A stretch of 64,000 nucleotides of DNA, taken from contig NZ_CP108414.1 of the NCBI RefSeq assembly GCF_035978755.1, forward strand, positions 7,316,001-7,380,000, in the 5' to 3' direction. This document shows, piece after piece, positions 49,907 through 60,584 of this stretch. This stretch comes from Streptomyces sp. NBC_01298 (lineage in GTDB: Bacteria; Actinomycetota; Actinomycetes; Streptomycetales; Streptomycetaceae). Numbering within the stretch: position 1 is the first letter of the stretch; every line of letters starts with the position of its first letter. The notes beneath the pieces are model-generated. The model had not been told where the DNA came from and ran no database searches. It worked only from the letters and a program-made list of their open reading frames with translations. A program made the position numbers and the translations under genes.

Positions 49907-50555
49907 TGTGGTCCTGCGCGAGGGCGCGCTGACCGGAACCCGGATCGCGGTCCTGGTCGAGAGCGACTTCTACGAGCCGGAGATCTTCTACTACGGCCAC
50001 CGGTTCGCGGAGGAGGGCGCCGAGGTCGACTTCCTGACCCGGCTGTGGGGCAACGACTCCATCACCTTCTCCGGGCACGAGTACCGGGCGCCGTTCACCG
50101 CCACCCAGTCCCTGGAGGGGCTGAGCGACGAGGACCTGCGGCGCTACTCGGCGATCATCGTGCCCTCGGGCATGGTGGCCGACCGGCTGCGCTACACCGA
50201 GGACGTGGACGTACTGGCCCCGGCGACGGAGCTGCTGCGCCGGGCCTTCGAGGAGCCGACGGTCCTCAAGGGGATCATCTGCCACGGCATGTGGCTGGCC
50301 GCCTCGATCCCGGACAAGGTGCGCGGCCGCAAGGTCGTCTGCCACAACAACCTCATCGGCGACGTCCGGAACATGGGCGGCGAGTACGTGGACGAGGACG
50401 TGGTCGTCGACGGCGACCTGGTCACCGGCCGCACCGGGGCCCACCACCACCTGTTCGCCCGCCGGATCATCGAGCTGATCGCCGCCGACCGGGGCGCGCG
50501 GGGCGCTCGGGGAGCGGGAGCGGGGAGCGTACCGGGCGCGCGGGGCACCGCCTGA
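49899..50555 (+). CDS. DJ-1/PfpI family protein (cluster gene 7)
   Basis: A 218-residue PfpI-like protein: the Glu in VLVESDFYEPEIFYYGHRFAEEGAEV, IIVPSGMVADRLRY and nucleophile Cys128 in GIICHGMWLAAS, the canonical Cys-His elbow. The C-terminal 25 residues (GARGARGAGAGS) are Gly/Ala/Arg-rich. The GTG start overlaps the GMC stop by 8 bp, and its TGA shares one base with the next ATG. Members act as proteases, deglycases or glyoxal hydratases. The second of three DJ-1 paralogues here. Confidence 0.87.
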   Translation: MPDVVLREGALTGTRIAVLVESDFYEPEIFYYGHRFAEEGAEVDFLTRLWGNDSITFSGHEYRAPFTATQSLEGLSDEDLRRYSAIIVPSGMVADRLRYTEDVDVLAPATELLRRAFEEPTVLKGIICHGMWLAASIPDKVRGRKVVCHNNLIGDVRNMGGEYVDEDVVVDGDLVTGRTGAHHHLFARRIIELIAADRGARGARGAGAGSVPGARGTA

Positions 50556-50989
50556 TGGCCCCGATGGTCTGGTCGCACGTGGGCCTGAACTGCGCCGACC
50601 AGAAGACCACCGAGGAGTTCTACACCCGGTACTTCGGCTTCGCCCGGGCCCGGGTGGTCGACCTCGGAGACGCACAGATCATCTTCCTCCGCCAGGGGGA
50701 CGTGTACCTGGAGCTCTTCGCGGCCGGCACCGAGCCGGGCGACACGGCACAGCACGACGGGCCGGCGGCGCCGGGCCGGATGCGTCACCTGGCCTTCCAG
50801 ACCGACAGCGTGGACGGCTTCCTGGCCACGCTCGGCGACGCGGCCGAAGTGACCCTGGGGCCACTGGACTTCGACGACTTCATCTGCGGGTGGCGGACCG
50901 TGTGGGTCCGCGATCCCGACGGGGTGATCGTCGAGGTCAGCCAGGGATTCGAGGACGAACACGGTCAACACGACAAGGACGGTGCATGA
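50555..50989 (+). CDS. Glyoxalase/VOC-fold metalloprotein (cluster gene 8)
   Basis: A 144-residue vicinal-oxygen-chelate protein with paired beta-alpha-beta modules. The four canonical metal positions are present: His8 (WSHVGLNC), Glu53 (YLELF), His78 (MRHLAFQTD) and Glu127 (IVEVSQG), the His-Glu-His-Glu set of glyoxalase I. FYTRYFGFARARVVDLGD and DPDGVIVE are typical. It could be a glyoxalase, dioxygenase or isomerase; the ligand set favours glyoxalase-I-like chemistry. The ATG overlaps the DJ-1 stop (TGATG). Confidence 0.87.
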   Translation: MAPMVWSHVGLNCADQKTTEEFYTRYFGFARARVVDLGDAQIIFLRQGDVYLELFAAGTEPGDTAQHDGPAAPGRMRHLAFQTDSVDGFLATLGDAAEVTLGPLDFDDFICGWRTVWVRDPDGVIVEVSQGFEDEHGQHDKDGA

Positions 50990-50990
50990 C

Positions 50991-52811
50991 ATGGCGGACG
51001 CCGTGAGCTTCTCCTTCTCCGACACGATCGCCGGCTACGTCGGCCGCTTCGACTCCGGGTCCCGGCTGCTGAGGCTGAAGACCTCGGACGGCCGCGAGTT
51101 CGACGTCTCCCTGGCCGGGGACCCCAGCGCCGAGCTGGTCCGCAACCTGGACGAGCCGTACATCGACGCCTCCGGGCACATCGACGAGATGCTCTCGCCG
51201 GGACGGTTCCTCTACGTCTACGGGGTGCACTACCCCGAGCAGGGCGGCCGCTTCGAGGCCAAGCGCCTGGTGTTCCTGGGCCGCGGGGCCGAGGACTACC
51301 GCTTCGAGGAGCCCAGCTGGTGGATCAAGCAGATCGAATCGCTGGCCGACTTCTACAAGCGGGCGCAGTTCGGCGACGGGCCGGTGGACTTCACCGACTA
51401 CCGCACCGAGATCCGGCTCGGCGGTGACAAGACCGCCAGTCATGTCCAGGAGACCGACACGATCTCCCGCCTGGTCTACGGCATGGCCTCGGCCTATCTG
51501 CTGACCGGCAAGGACGAGTACCTGGAGGTCGCCGAGCGCGGCACCGAGTACCTGCGCAAGCACATGCGCGTCGTGGACAGCGAGGAGGACGTGGTCTTCT
51601 GGTACCACGGCATCAGCGTGGACGGGGACAGCGAACGCAAGCTGTTCACCTCGGAGTTCTCCGACGACTACGACGCGATCCCGATGTACGAGCAGATCTA
51701 CGCGCTGGCCGGCCCGATCCAGACCTACCGGATCACCGGTGACATCCGGATCAAGAACGACGCGGACGCCACCATCCGGCTGTTCGACAAGTTCTTCAAG
51801 GACCCGGAGCAGGGCGGCTACTACTCGCACATCGACCCGATCCTCTTCAGCGCCGACCACGAGTCCCTCGGGGAGAACGCGGAGCGCAAGAACTGGAACT
51901 CGGTCGGCGACCACGCGCCCGCGTACCTGATCAACCTGTACCTGGCGACCGGGGAGCAGCGCTACGCGGACTTCCTGGAGTACACCTTCGACACGATCGC
52001 CGACAAGTTCCCGGACTACAAGAACAGTCCCTTCGTCCAGGAGCGCTTCTTCCGCGACTGGTCCCACGACACCGCGCACAGCTGGCAGCAGAACCGCGCG
52101 GTCGTCGGCCACAACCTCAAGATCGCCTGGAACCTGATGCGGATGAACTCGCTGAAGGCCAAGCCGGCCTACGAGGAGCTCGCCCGCAAGATCGGCGAGA
52201 TCATGCCGGCCGTCGGCAGCGACGTGCAGCGCGGCGGCTGGTACGACGTGGTCGAGCGCGTCAAGTCGGGGGACGAGGAGACGTATCGTTTCGCCTGGCA
52301 CGACCGCAAGGCCTGGTGGCAGCAGGAGCAGGCGATCCTCGCCTACCTCATCCTGAACGGCACCGTCGGCGGCGACGCGAACCTGCGCGAGGCCCGGCAG
52401 GCGCAGGCCTTCTACAACACCTTCTTCCTCGACCACGACGAGGGTGCCGTCTACTTCAACGTGCTCGCGAGCGGGACCCCGTACCTGCTCGGGACCGAGC
52501 GGCTCAAGGGCAGCCACTCGATGTCCATGTACCACTCGGCGGAGCTCTGCTACCTGTCCGCCGTCTACAACAACCTGCTCATCAACGGCCGGGAGATGGA
52601 CTTCCACTTCCAGCCCGACCCGACGAACCTGCCCGACCGCGTGCTGCGCGTCTCGCCCGACCTGCTCCCCGCCGGCTCGGTGCGGATCGCGTCCGTCGAG
52701 ATCGACGAGAAGCCGTACACGGACTTCGACGCCGACGCGCTCACCGTCCGGCTGCCCGACGTACAGGGCCGGGTCAAGGTCAAGGTCCGGCTCCGCCCGA
52801 CCGCCCAGTAG
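50991..52811 (+). CDS. AGE-type (N-acylglucosamine 2-epimerase-like) alpha/alpha-barrel protein (cluster gene 9)
   Basis: A 606-residue protein. Residues about 1-115 form a beta-rich domain (SDTIAGYVGRFDSGSRLLRLKTSDG, FLYVYGVHYPEQGG) that I do not recognise. The rest is an alpha/alpha-barrel of the AGE superfamily, with VVGHNLKIAWNLMRM and WWQQEQAILAYLILNG matching the family His-containing and Trp-rich helices. The C-terminal 80 residues (VLRVSPDLLPAGSVRIASVEI) are a further beta-module. Family enzymes epimerise or isomerise aldoses, including cellobiose and mannose. The start ATG at 50991 is one base after the VOC stop; GTG 50982 is the alternative. Confidence 0.85.
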   Translation: MADAVSFSFSDTIAGYVGRFDSGSRLLRLKTSDGREFDVSLAGDPSAELVRNLDEPYIDASGHIDEMLSPGRFLYVYGVHYPEQGGRFEAKRLVFLGRGAEDYRFEEPSWWIKQIESLADFYKRAQFGDGPVDFTDYRTEIRLGGDKTASHVQETDTISRLVYGMASAYLLTGKDEYLEVAERGTEYLRKHMRVVDSEEDVVFWYHGISVDGDSERKLFTSEFSDDYDAIPMYEQIYALAGPIQTYRITGDIRIKNDADATIRLFDKFFKDPEQGGYYSHIDPILFSADHESLGENAERKNWNSVGDHAPAYLINLYLATGEQRYADFLEYTFDTIADKFPDYKNSPFVQERFFRDWSHDTAHSWQQNRAVVGHNLKIAWNLMRMNSLKAKPAYEELARKIGEIMPAVGSDVQRGGWYDVVERVKSGDEETYRFAWHDRKAWWQQEQAILAYLILNGTVGGDANLREARQAQAFYNTFFLDHDEGAVYFNVLASGTPYLLGTERLKGSHSMSMYHSAELCYLSAVYNNLLINGREMDFHFQPDPTNLPDRVLRVSPDLLPAGSVRIASVEIDEKPYTDFDADALTVRLPDVQGRVKVKVRLRPTAQ

Positions 52812-52847
52812 CGCTCAACGGGGGCGCCCCACCCAGAGGGGAAAGCA

Positions 52848-53188
52848 ATGACCCTGAACGTGAAGGAACGCCGCAACAAAGCGGGAACCGTGCTCGTCGC
52901 CATCGGCGAGATCAACAGCGAGACCTCCGGAGCGCTGCTGCAGACGCTGCTGCCGCTGGTCCGCGAGGGCAGGCCGCTGCGCATCGACCTGACGGCCGTC
53001 ACCTACGTCTCCAGCGCCGGGCTGCGCACCCTGCTCGTCGTCTACCGCGAGGCCCAGCACGCCGGGGTCGCCGTCACCCTCTACGGGGTGAGCGAGGAAG
53101 TCCGGTTCGTCATGTCGGCCACCGGCTTCCTCGACTTCTTCTCCACCGGAGAGGCCGCCGCGGCGGCCTCCAAGGCCAAGGCCGTCCG

Positions 53189-53192
<4 letters not shown>
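52848..53192 (+). CDS. STAS-domain anti-sigma-factor-antagonist-like protein 1 (cluster gene 10)
   Basis: A 114-residue SpoIIAA/RsbV-type STAS domain. The phospho-acceptor loop is TYVSSAGLRTLLVVYREA, with Ser55/Ser56 the candidate sites. The core has IGEINSETSGALLQTLLPLVREGRPLRIDLTAV. The C-terminus is Ala/Lys-rich. In established partner switching a HATPase kinase phosphorylates STAS proteins and SpoIIE-type phosphatases reverse this; all three are encoded within 5 kb here. It overlaps glgX by 4 bp (ATGA), an unusually close link between a regulatory and a metabolic gene. Confidence 0.92.
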
Positions 53193-55324
<2,132 letters not shown>

Positions 55325-55384
55325 CCGGCGACCGAGCTCCGGCCTACGGCCAAGCTCCAGTCCACGCACCGAAGGAGACCTGAC

Positions 55385-55696
55385 ATGCCGCTTTCCGTGT
55401 CCCTGAGCATCGAGGGCGACACCACCGTGATCGAGCTCGAGGGCGAACTCGACGCCAAGACCGCGCCGGACTTCCACCAGACCATAGAGAAGGCCGCCGG
55501 CCACGGCACCAGCACCGTCGAGATCCGCATGGCCGGCGTCGGCTACATGGCCAGCGCCGGACTGCGCTCCCTGGTCTTCGCCCAGCAGAAGGTGGGGGAG
55601 CACGTCACCATCAAGGTGGTCGGCGCCATCGAGCCCGTCGCCCGGACCATCCGGACGGCCGGGCTCGACCGCAGCATCGTGCTCTCCGACGACTGA
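55385..55696 (+). CDS. STAS-domain anti-sigma-factor-antagonist-like protein 2 (cluster gene 12)
   Basis: A 103-residue RsbV/SpoIIAA-like STAS domain: VIELEGELDAKTAPDFHQTIEKAA and the phospho-acceptor loop GYMASAGLRSLVFAQQK with Ser57 the candidate site. It is distinct from the first STAS protein, so the two are likely different clients of the same kinase or phosphatase. A GAAGGAG ribosome-binding site precedes the ATG, and the HATPase gene starts 5 bp after the stop. Confidence 0.93.
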   Translation: MPLSVSLSIEGDTTVIELEGELDAKTAPDFHQTIEKAAGHGTSTVEIRMAGVGYMASAGLRSLVFAQQKVGEHVTIKVVGAIEPVARTIRTAGLDRSIVLSDD

Positions 55697-55701
55697 CCCC
55701 G

Positions 55702-56166
55702 ATGGACGAGGCGGTCAAGACGGCGAGGACGTCCGCCGAACTGGAAGTGCCGGCCACCCTGGCGGCACTGGGCGACATCGCCGCGCTCGTCCTGCGGCTG
55801 GCCGGGAGCGCGGGCCTGGGCAAGGGTGCCGCGTACCGGATCCGGCTGGCCGTGGACGAGCTGGCCACCAACATCGTGATGCACGGGTACCGGGGCGGCG
55901 ACGGACGGATCACCGTCCGGGGCCGCTCCGGGCCGGGCCGGGTACGGATCTCCATCGAGGACCGAGCCCCGGCCTTCGACCCGGTCCAGGGGCGACTGCC
56001 GCCCGAACCGCACACCGCTCCCGAGCGGCGCCGGATCGGCGGACTCGGCATCCACCTCGCACTGACCAGCGTGGACGAGTTCGACTACGTACGCAGGGAC
56101 GGCCGCAACATCAGCACGCTGACTGTGATGGCTGAGGGGACGGACCCATGCCCTCCACGACCGTGA
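55702..56166 (+). CDS. HATPase anti-sigma-factor-type serine kinase, SpoIIAB/RsbW-like (cluster gene 13)
   Basis: A 154-residue GHKL-fold kinase. The N-box is VDELATNIVMHGYRGG, with Glu53 and Asn57. The G1 box is IEDRAPAFDPVQGR, and the G2-like GGLGIHLALTSVDEF follows. It is expected to phosphorylate one or both STAS proteins and to bind a target when they are phosphorylated. No sigma factor gene is nearby, so the target may be one elsewhere or a metabolic protein. Its 3' end overlaps the phosphatase gene by 19 bp, indicating coupled synthesis. Confidence 0.93.
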   Translation: MDEAVKTARTSAELEVPATLAALGDIAALVLRLAGSAGLGKGAAYRIRLAVDELATNIVMHGYRGGDGRITVRGRSGPGRVRISIEDRAPAFDPVQGRLPPEPHTAPERRRIGGLGIHLALTSVDEFDYVRRDGRNISTLTVMAEGTDPCPPRP

Positions 56167-57407
56167 TCATCCTCGACGAGTACCCGCCGCCTCCCCTCGA
56201 ACTCCTCGGAGCACTGGAGGAGATGGGGGCGGCACTCGTCCCGCGCACGCTGGCCGAACTACTGGCCGGCCCACTGGAGGAGCTGCCCGAAGCGGACGTA
56301 CTGCTCGCCCCGGCCCAGGCCGACGGGGACTCCGTACGGACCGCCGTGCGCCGGCTGCGCCGCTGGGCCGGAGCCCCCATCGTCGTCGTGTGGACCGTGA
56401 CGGAGTTCGCCGCGCTGGAGGCGCACGTCCGGATCGGGCACGACTACCTCGTACCCCCCTTCCTGCCCGCCCTCGTCGGGGCCCGGCTGCACAGCTGCTC
56501 GGAGCGCGCCGGACTCGGGCGCACCCTGCGCGAAGCCGACGCCCGCGCCGAACTCATGGGCTACGAAAAGGAGTTGGAGATCGGCCGGGAGATCCAGGCC
56601 GGCTTCCTGCCGGAATCGCTGCCGGTCCCCGAGGGCTGGGAGATCGACGTGTGCTTCCGGCCCGCCCGGCAGGTCGCCGGGGACTTCTACGACGTCTTCG
56701 AACTCTCCCGCGGCAGACGCCTGGCCTTCGTCGTCGCCGACGTCTGCGACAAGGGGGTCGGCGCCGCGCTCTTCATGGCGCTCATCCGCTCCCTGCTGCG
56801 GCACACCGCCGAGAACAGCGGCCTCCAGCACCTGGTGGCCGCCGGCCGCACCGGCAACAGCCGGCGCATACCCGTGGTCGGCGCCACCCCGCTGCTCAAC
56901 GCGGTCACCGCCACCAACGGCTACCTGACCCGCAACCACCTGCGGCAGGGCTACTTCGCCACCCTCTTCTTCGGGGTGCTCGACCCGCTCACCGGATCCC
57001 TCGTCTACATCAACGGCGGCCACAACCCGCCGCTGCTGCTGGACGCGGACGGTGGCGAGCCCCGCACGCTGGAGGTCACCGGCCCCGCCGTCGGGGTGCT
57101 CCCGGACTGTGTGTACACGCTCGGCTACGCCCAGTTGAACCCCGGTGACACGCTCTTCGTGTTCACCGACGGAGTGCCCGAGGCGCGCTGCCCCAGCGGC
57201 AGCTTCCTCGGCGACGAGCGGATGCTGCAGCTGCTGTCCGGCCCCCCGGTCAGCGGCAGGGAGGTGGTTCACCGGATGGACACGGCCGTACGCGAACACA
57301 CCGGAACAGCCGAACAGCACGACGACGTCACCATGCTGGCCCTGCACCGGCCACGCGCGGCGCGGGGGCCGCACGCGGGCGGGGCCGATCGCCAGGTCGT
57401 GGCCTGA
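56148..57407 (+). CDS. SpoIIE/RsbU-type PP2C phosphatase with degenerate receiver-like N-terminus (cluster gene 14)
   Basis: A 419-residue serine phosphatase. Residues about 1-120 look like a receiver fold without the phospho-Asp (TVIILDEYPPPPLELLGAL, ADVLLAPAQADG, APIVVVWTVTEF). A coiled linker (RTLREADARAELMGYEKELEIGREIQ) leads to the PP2C domain: RQVAGDFYDVFELS, ADVCDKGVGAALFMA, INGGHNPPLLL, FVFTDGVPEA and QHDDVTMLAL supply the Mn-binding acids. An insertion (TAENSGLQHLVAAGRTGNSRR) is present. It should dephosphorylate the STAS proteins and so reverse the kinase. What its N-terminus senses is unknown. Confidence 0.93.
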   Translation: MPSTTVIILDEYPPPPLELLGALEEMGAALVPRTLAELLAGPLEELPEADVLLAPAQADGDSVRTAVRRLRRWAGAPIVVVWTVTEFAALEAHVRIGHDYLVPPFLPALVGARLHSCSERAGLGRTLREADARAELMGYEKELEIGREIQAGFLPESLPVPEGWEIDVCFRPARQVAGDFYDVFELSRGRRLAFVVADVCDKGVGAALFMALIRSLLRHTAENSGLQHLVAAGRTGNSRRIPVVGATPLLNAVTATNGYLTRNHLRQGYFATLFFGVLDPLTGSLVYINGGHNPPLLLDADGGEPRTLEVTGPAVGVLPDCVYTLGYAQLNPGDTLFVFTDGVPEARCPSGSFLGDERMLQLLSGPPVSGREVVHRMDTAVREHTGTAEQHDDVTMLALHRPRAARGPHAGGADRQVVA

Positions 57408-58159
57408 TGACCCGGACCATCGTGGTGCACTCGTACCGCGGCGGTACCGGAAAGTCCTCGGTGCTGGCGAACCTGGCCCTGCTCCTGGCGGCCGAGGGAC
57501 GCCGGGTGGGGGTGATCGACACGGACATCCAGTCGCCCACCCTGGACCTGCTCTTCCGGCTCCGCCCCGGCCCGTCACTGGCCGACTACCTGCTCGGCCG
57601 GTGCGAGATCGAGGCCGCCGCCCAGGAGGTCACCACGAGCTGCGGCCGCGGTCTGTACGTCGTACCGGCGCGGACCGGGACGGCGGCCTTACGAGAACTC
57701 ATGACCACCGGCTACGACGTGGGGCTGCTGCCCGAGGGCTTCGACCGGCTGGCCGTGCACCACGCCCTGGACGTCCTGCTGCTCGACACCCACGCCGGAC
57801 TCAACAACGAGTCGGTCACCGCGATGGCCAGCGCCGACGTCCTGCTGATCATGGCCCGGGCCGACCGGATCGACCTCCTCGGCGTCGAGGAGACCATCGC
57901 CCTGACCGGCCGGCTCGCCTGCCGGCGGACCCTGGTGATGAGCATGGCGCCCGAGGGCATCGACCGGGAGGCCGCAAGGCGGCGGGCCGAGGAGGTCTAC
58001 CGCACGCCCCTGGCCGGAATCCTTCCCTACGTTCCGGAAATGGCGGCCCTCTACGGGGAACGCATATTTTCCGAAGCCCATCCCGACCACCCCCTGGTCG
58101 GTGAATTCCGCACCATCATCTCGGCGTTGGACGCACGTGACGAAGTATCGCGTGCCTGA
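57407..58159 (+). CDS. ParA/MinD-like ATPase (cluster gene 15)
   Basis: A 250-residue SIMIBI-class ATPase with a deviant Walker A, YRGGTGKSS (Lys16), the switch I region IDTDIQSPTLDLL, and a Walker B strand VLLLDTHAG. Members position proteins, plasmids or organelle-like bodies, or load metal cofactors. It has no obvious membrane-targeting C-terminal helix (IISALDARDEVSRA is the end). The ATG shares one base with the phosphatase stop, so it belongs to the switch module. It may localise a complex or respond to the switch. A hairpin 12 bp downstream may partly separate it from the following genes. Confidence 0.9.
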   Translation: MTRTIVVHSYRGGTGKSSVLANLALLLAAEGRRVGVIDTDIQSPTLDLLFRLRPGPSLADYLLGRCEIEAAAQEVTTSCGRGLYVVPARTGTAALRELMTTGYDVGLLPEGFDRLAVHHALDVLLLDTHAGLNNESVTAMASADVLLIMARADRIDLLGVEETIALTGRLACRRTLVMSMAPEGIDREAARRRAEEVYRTPLAGILPYVPEMAALYGERIFSEAHPDHPLVGEFRTIISALDARDEVSRA

Positions 58160-58171
58160 CGCCTCCCCCTT

Positions 58172-58191
58172 ACGCCCCTAGCGAGGGGCGT
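58172..58191 (+). terminator. Hairpin after the ParA-like gene
   Basis: A perfect 8-bp stem (acgcccct/aggggcgt) with an AGCG loop lies 12 bp after the ParA-like stop. It lacks a T-run. It may act as a weak terminator or an RNA-processing site that lowers expression of the right half of the run. Confidence 0.5.
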
Positions 58192-58238
58192 GTTGAATCG
58201 GCAGCGAATCCAGCGCAGCCAGATAGAGGAGAAGAGTC

Positions 58239-58979
58239 ATGAAGATTCTCGTCGTCATGACGGCCAAGGCCACGCTTCATCTGCTGGACGGGGAACAACA
58301 CCCCTCGGGCTTCTGGGCCGAGGAATTCGCCGTTCCCTACACCCTCTTCAAGAACGCGGGCCACACCGTGGACGTGGCGACGATCGCGGGCGAGACCCCG
58401 ACGGTCGACGCGACCAGCATCGACCCCCAGTTCCTCCAGTGGGTCCGCCCCCAGGGCTCCGCCGACACGGACACGGCCAGCGCCGCGGAGTACACCCGCG
58501 TCATAGAGAACTCCCCGCAGCTGAGAAACCCGATCGCCCTGGAGACCCTGGGCGAGAAGGACATCGCCGACTACGACGGCATCTACATCAGCGGCGGCCA
58601 CGGGGCCATCGGGGACCTGCCCAAGTCCGACGAGCTCGCCCAGATCCTGCGCTGGGCCATCGCCCAGGACAAGCCCCTGGCCACGGTCTGCCACGGGCAC
58701 ACCGCCCTGCTGGCCCTGCGCGACGGCGAGGGCCAGTGGCCCTTCGCGGGCTACCGGATGACCGCCTTCTCGCACAGCGAAGAGCTCGTCACCAACATGG
58801 CCGGCCGCCTCCCGCTGATCCTGGAGGCCGAACTCACCCGGCTCGGCGCCCGCTACGAGAAGGCCGACGCGATCTGGGACTCGCACGTGGTGGTGGACCG
58901 CAAGCTCACCACCGGCCAGAACCCCTACTCCTCCAAGGCCCTCGCGGAGACGTTCTTAACCCAGCTCGCGCGGGGCTAG
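58239..58979 (+). CDS. DJ-1/Hsp31-like glyoxalase III/deglycase family protein (cluster gene 16)
   Basis: A 246-residue protein closest to HchA-type (glutathione-independent) glyoxalases: HPSGFWAEEFAVPYTLFKNAGHTVDVATI with the catalytic Glu, DYDGIYISGGHGAIGDL and nucleophile Cys151 in ATVCHGHTALLAL. FSHSEELVTNMAGRLPLILEAELTRLG is typical of the family. HchA enzymes convert methylglyoxal to lactate. An AGAGGAGAAG ribosome-binding site precedes the ATG. It is the third DJ-1 protein here and the most canonical, making carbonyl-stress chemistry the best guess for the cluster. Confidence 0.9.
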   Translation: MKILVVMTAKATLHLLDGEQHPSGFWAEEFAVPYTLFKNAGHTVDVATIAGETPTVDATSIDPQFLQWVRPQGSADTDTASAAEYTRVIENSPQLRNPIALETLGEKDIADYDGIYISGGHGAIGDLPKSDELAQILRWAIAQDKPLATVCHGHTALLALRDGEGQWPFAGYRMTAFSHSEELVTNMAGRLPLILEAELTRLGARYEKADAIWDSHVVVDRKLTTGQNPYSSKALAETFLTQLARG

Positions 58980-59027
58980 CCGAAGCGCCCTGCCCCTCGC
59001 ACCCGAAACCGGAAGGCGGCGACAGCC

Positions 59028-60512
59028 ATGACCCAGCGCGCGCTCAGCGACCAGCCCTTGGCCAACCCCGGGAAACTGTTCATCGGCGGCACCTGGGTCG
59101 AGGCCCGGGACGGCCGCACCGAACCGGACATCAGCCCCGTGGACGGCCAGGAGATCGTGCCGGTGGCCCAGGCCGCCGCCGCCGACGCGGACGCGGCGGT
59201 GGCCGCCGCCCGCACGGCGTACGAGGAAGGTCCCTGGAGCAGACTGTCCGCCCAGGAACGCGCGCTGCGGCTGAACCGGGTCGGGGAGCTCATCGAGCGC
59301 GACCTGGAGGAGATCGCCCTGCTGGAGACGGTGGACATGGGCAAGCCGTTCGCCTTCTCCTCCACGGTCGACGCCCCCATGGCCGCCCAGCTCATGCACT
59401 ACTACGCCGGCGCCGTGACCCGGGTGGACGGCTCCTCCCGGGCCCCGGCCGGCGGGCAGCTCGCGTACACCCTGCGCGAACCGCTGGGCGTGGTCTGCGC
59501 CATCACCCCCTTCAACTTCCCGCTGCTCCTGTCGATGACGAAGATCGCCCCGGCGCTCGCGGCCGGGAACACCGTGGTCCACAAGCCCTCGCCCGCCACC
59601 CCGCTCACCGCCCTGAAGATCGCCGAGCTGTTCCAGGAGGCGGAGATTCCGGACGGAGTGCTGAACGTCATCACCGGTCCGGGCGTGGAACTGGGCGAGA
59701 CCCTCACCGGCCACCCCGGCATCGACAAGATCGCCTTCACCGGGTCCACCTCCGTGGGCCAGTCGATCATCCGCAAGGCGGCCGGCACCCTGAAGAAGGT
59801 GACGATGGAGCTCGGCGGCAAGTCCGCCAACATCGTCTTCGCCGACGCCGACCTCGACGCCGCCGAGGAACTCGCCTTCTTCGGCATCTACTACAACAAG
59901 GGCGAGATCTGCACCGCCGGCTCCCGGCTGCTGCTGCACCGCCCGATCCACGACGAGATGGTCGAACGGTTCGTGGCCCGCGCGGCCGCCCTGCTGCCCG
60001 GAGACCCGCGCGACCCGGCCACCCTCTTCGGGCCGCTCGCCCACCGCGGCCAGTTCGACAAGGTCAGCTCGTACATCGAGGTCGGCGAGAAGGAAGGCGC
60101 GGTCCTGCGCGTCGGCGGCACCGGCTGGACCCCCGAAGGGGCCTCCTCCGACGGCCTGTACTTCCTGCCGACCATCTTCACCGGCGTCGACAACTCCATG
60201 CGGATCGCCCAGGAGGAGATCTTCGGACCCGTCCTGTCGATCATCCCCTTCGACACCGAGGAGGACGCCGTGCGCATCGCCAACGACAGCGCGTACGGCC
60301 TCGCCGCCGGGGTCCACACCAAGGACCTGCGGCGCGCCCACCGGGTCGCCTCGCAGATCAAGGCCGGCACGGTCTGGGTCAATTGCTACAACCAGTACGA
60401 CCCCTCCGTGCCCTACGGCGGCTACAAGGCCTCCGGCTACGGGCGCGAGTGCGGCCCCGAGTCGCTGGAGAGCTACACCCAGACCAAGTCGGTCTGGATC
60501 GGAATGGACTGA
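59028..60512 (+). CDS. NAD(P)-dependent aldehyde dehydrogenase (cluster gene 17)
   Basis: A 494-residue ALDH-superfamily protein oxidising an aldehyde to a carboxylic acid. Catalytic Cys295 lies in KGEICTAGSR and the general base Glu261 in MELGGKSA. Cofactor binding is shown by ITPFNFPLLLS, HKPSPATPLTALKI and FTGSTSVGQ, and EEIFGPVLSIIPF near residues 400-412. It resembles betaine-aldehyde and aromatic-aldehyde dehydrogenases, but the substrate cannot be read from sequence. It could act on the product of the ThDP or GMC enzyme. Confidence 0.95.
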   Translation: MTQRALSDQPLANPGKLFIGGTWVEARDGRTEPDISPVDGQEIVPVAQAAAADADAAVAAARTAYEEGPWSRLSAQERALRLNRVGELIERDLEEIALLETVDMGKPFAFSSTVDAPMAAQLMHYYAGAVTRVDGSSRAPAGGQLAYTLREPLGVVCAITPFNFPLLLSMTKIAPALAAGNTVVHKPSPATPLTALKIAELFQEAEIPDGVLNVITGPGVELGETLTGHPGIDKIAFTGSTSVGQSIIRKAAGTLKKVTMELGGKSANIVFADADLDAAEELAFFGIYYNKGEICTAGSRLLLHRPIHDEMVERFVARAAALLPGDPRDPATLFGPLAHRGQFDKVSSYIEVGEKEGAVLRVGGTGWTPEGASSDGLYFLPTIFTGVDNSMRIAQEEIFGPVLSIIPFDTEEDAVRIANDSAYGLAAGVHTKDLRRAHRVASQIKAGTVWVNCYNQYDPSVPYGGYKASGYGRECGPESLESYTQTKSVWIGMD

Positions 60513-60584
60513 CATCCGGCACGGCGCCCCCGGCGCGGCCCCGGCCGGCACCCCGCTCGCACCGCGACCACCTGAGGAGCCCCC

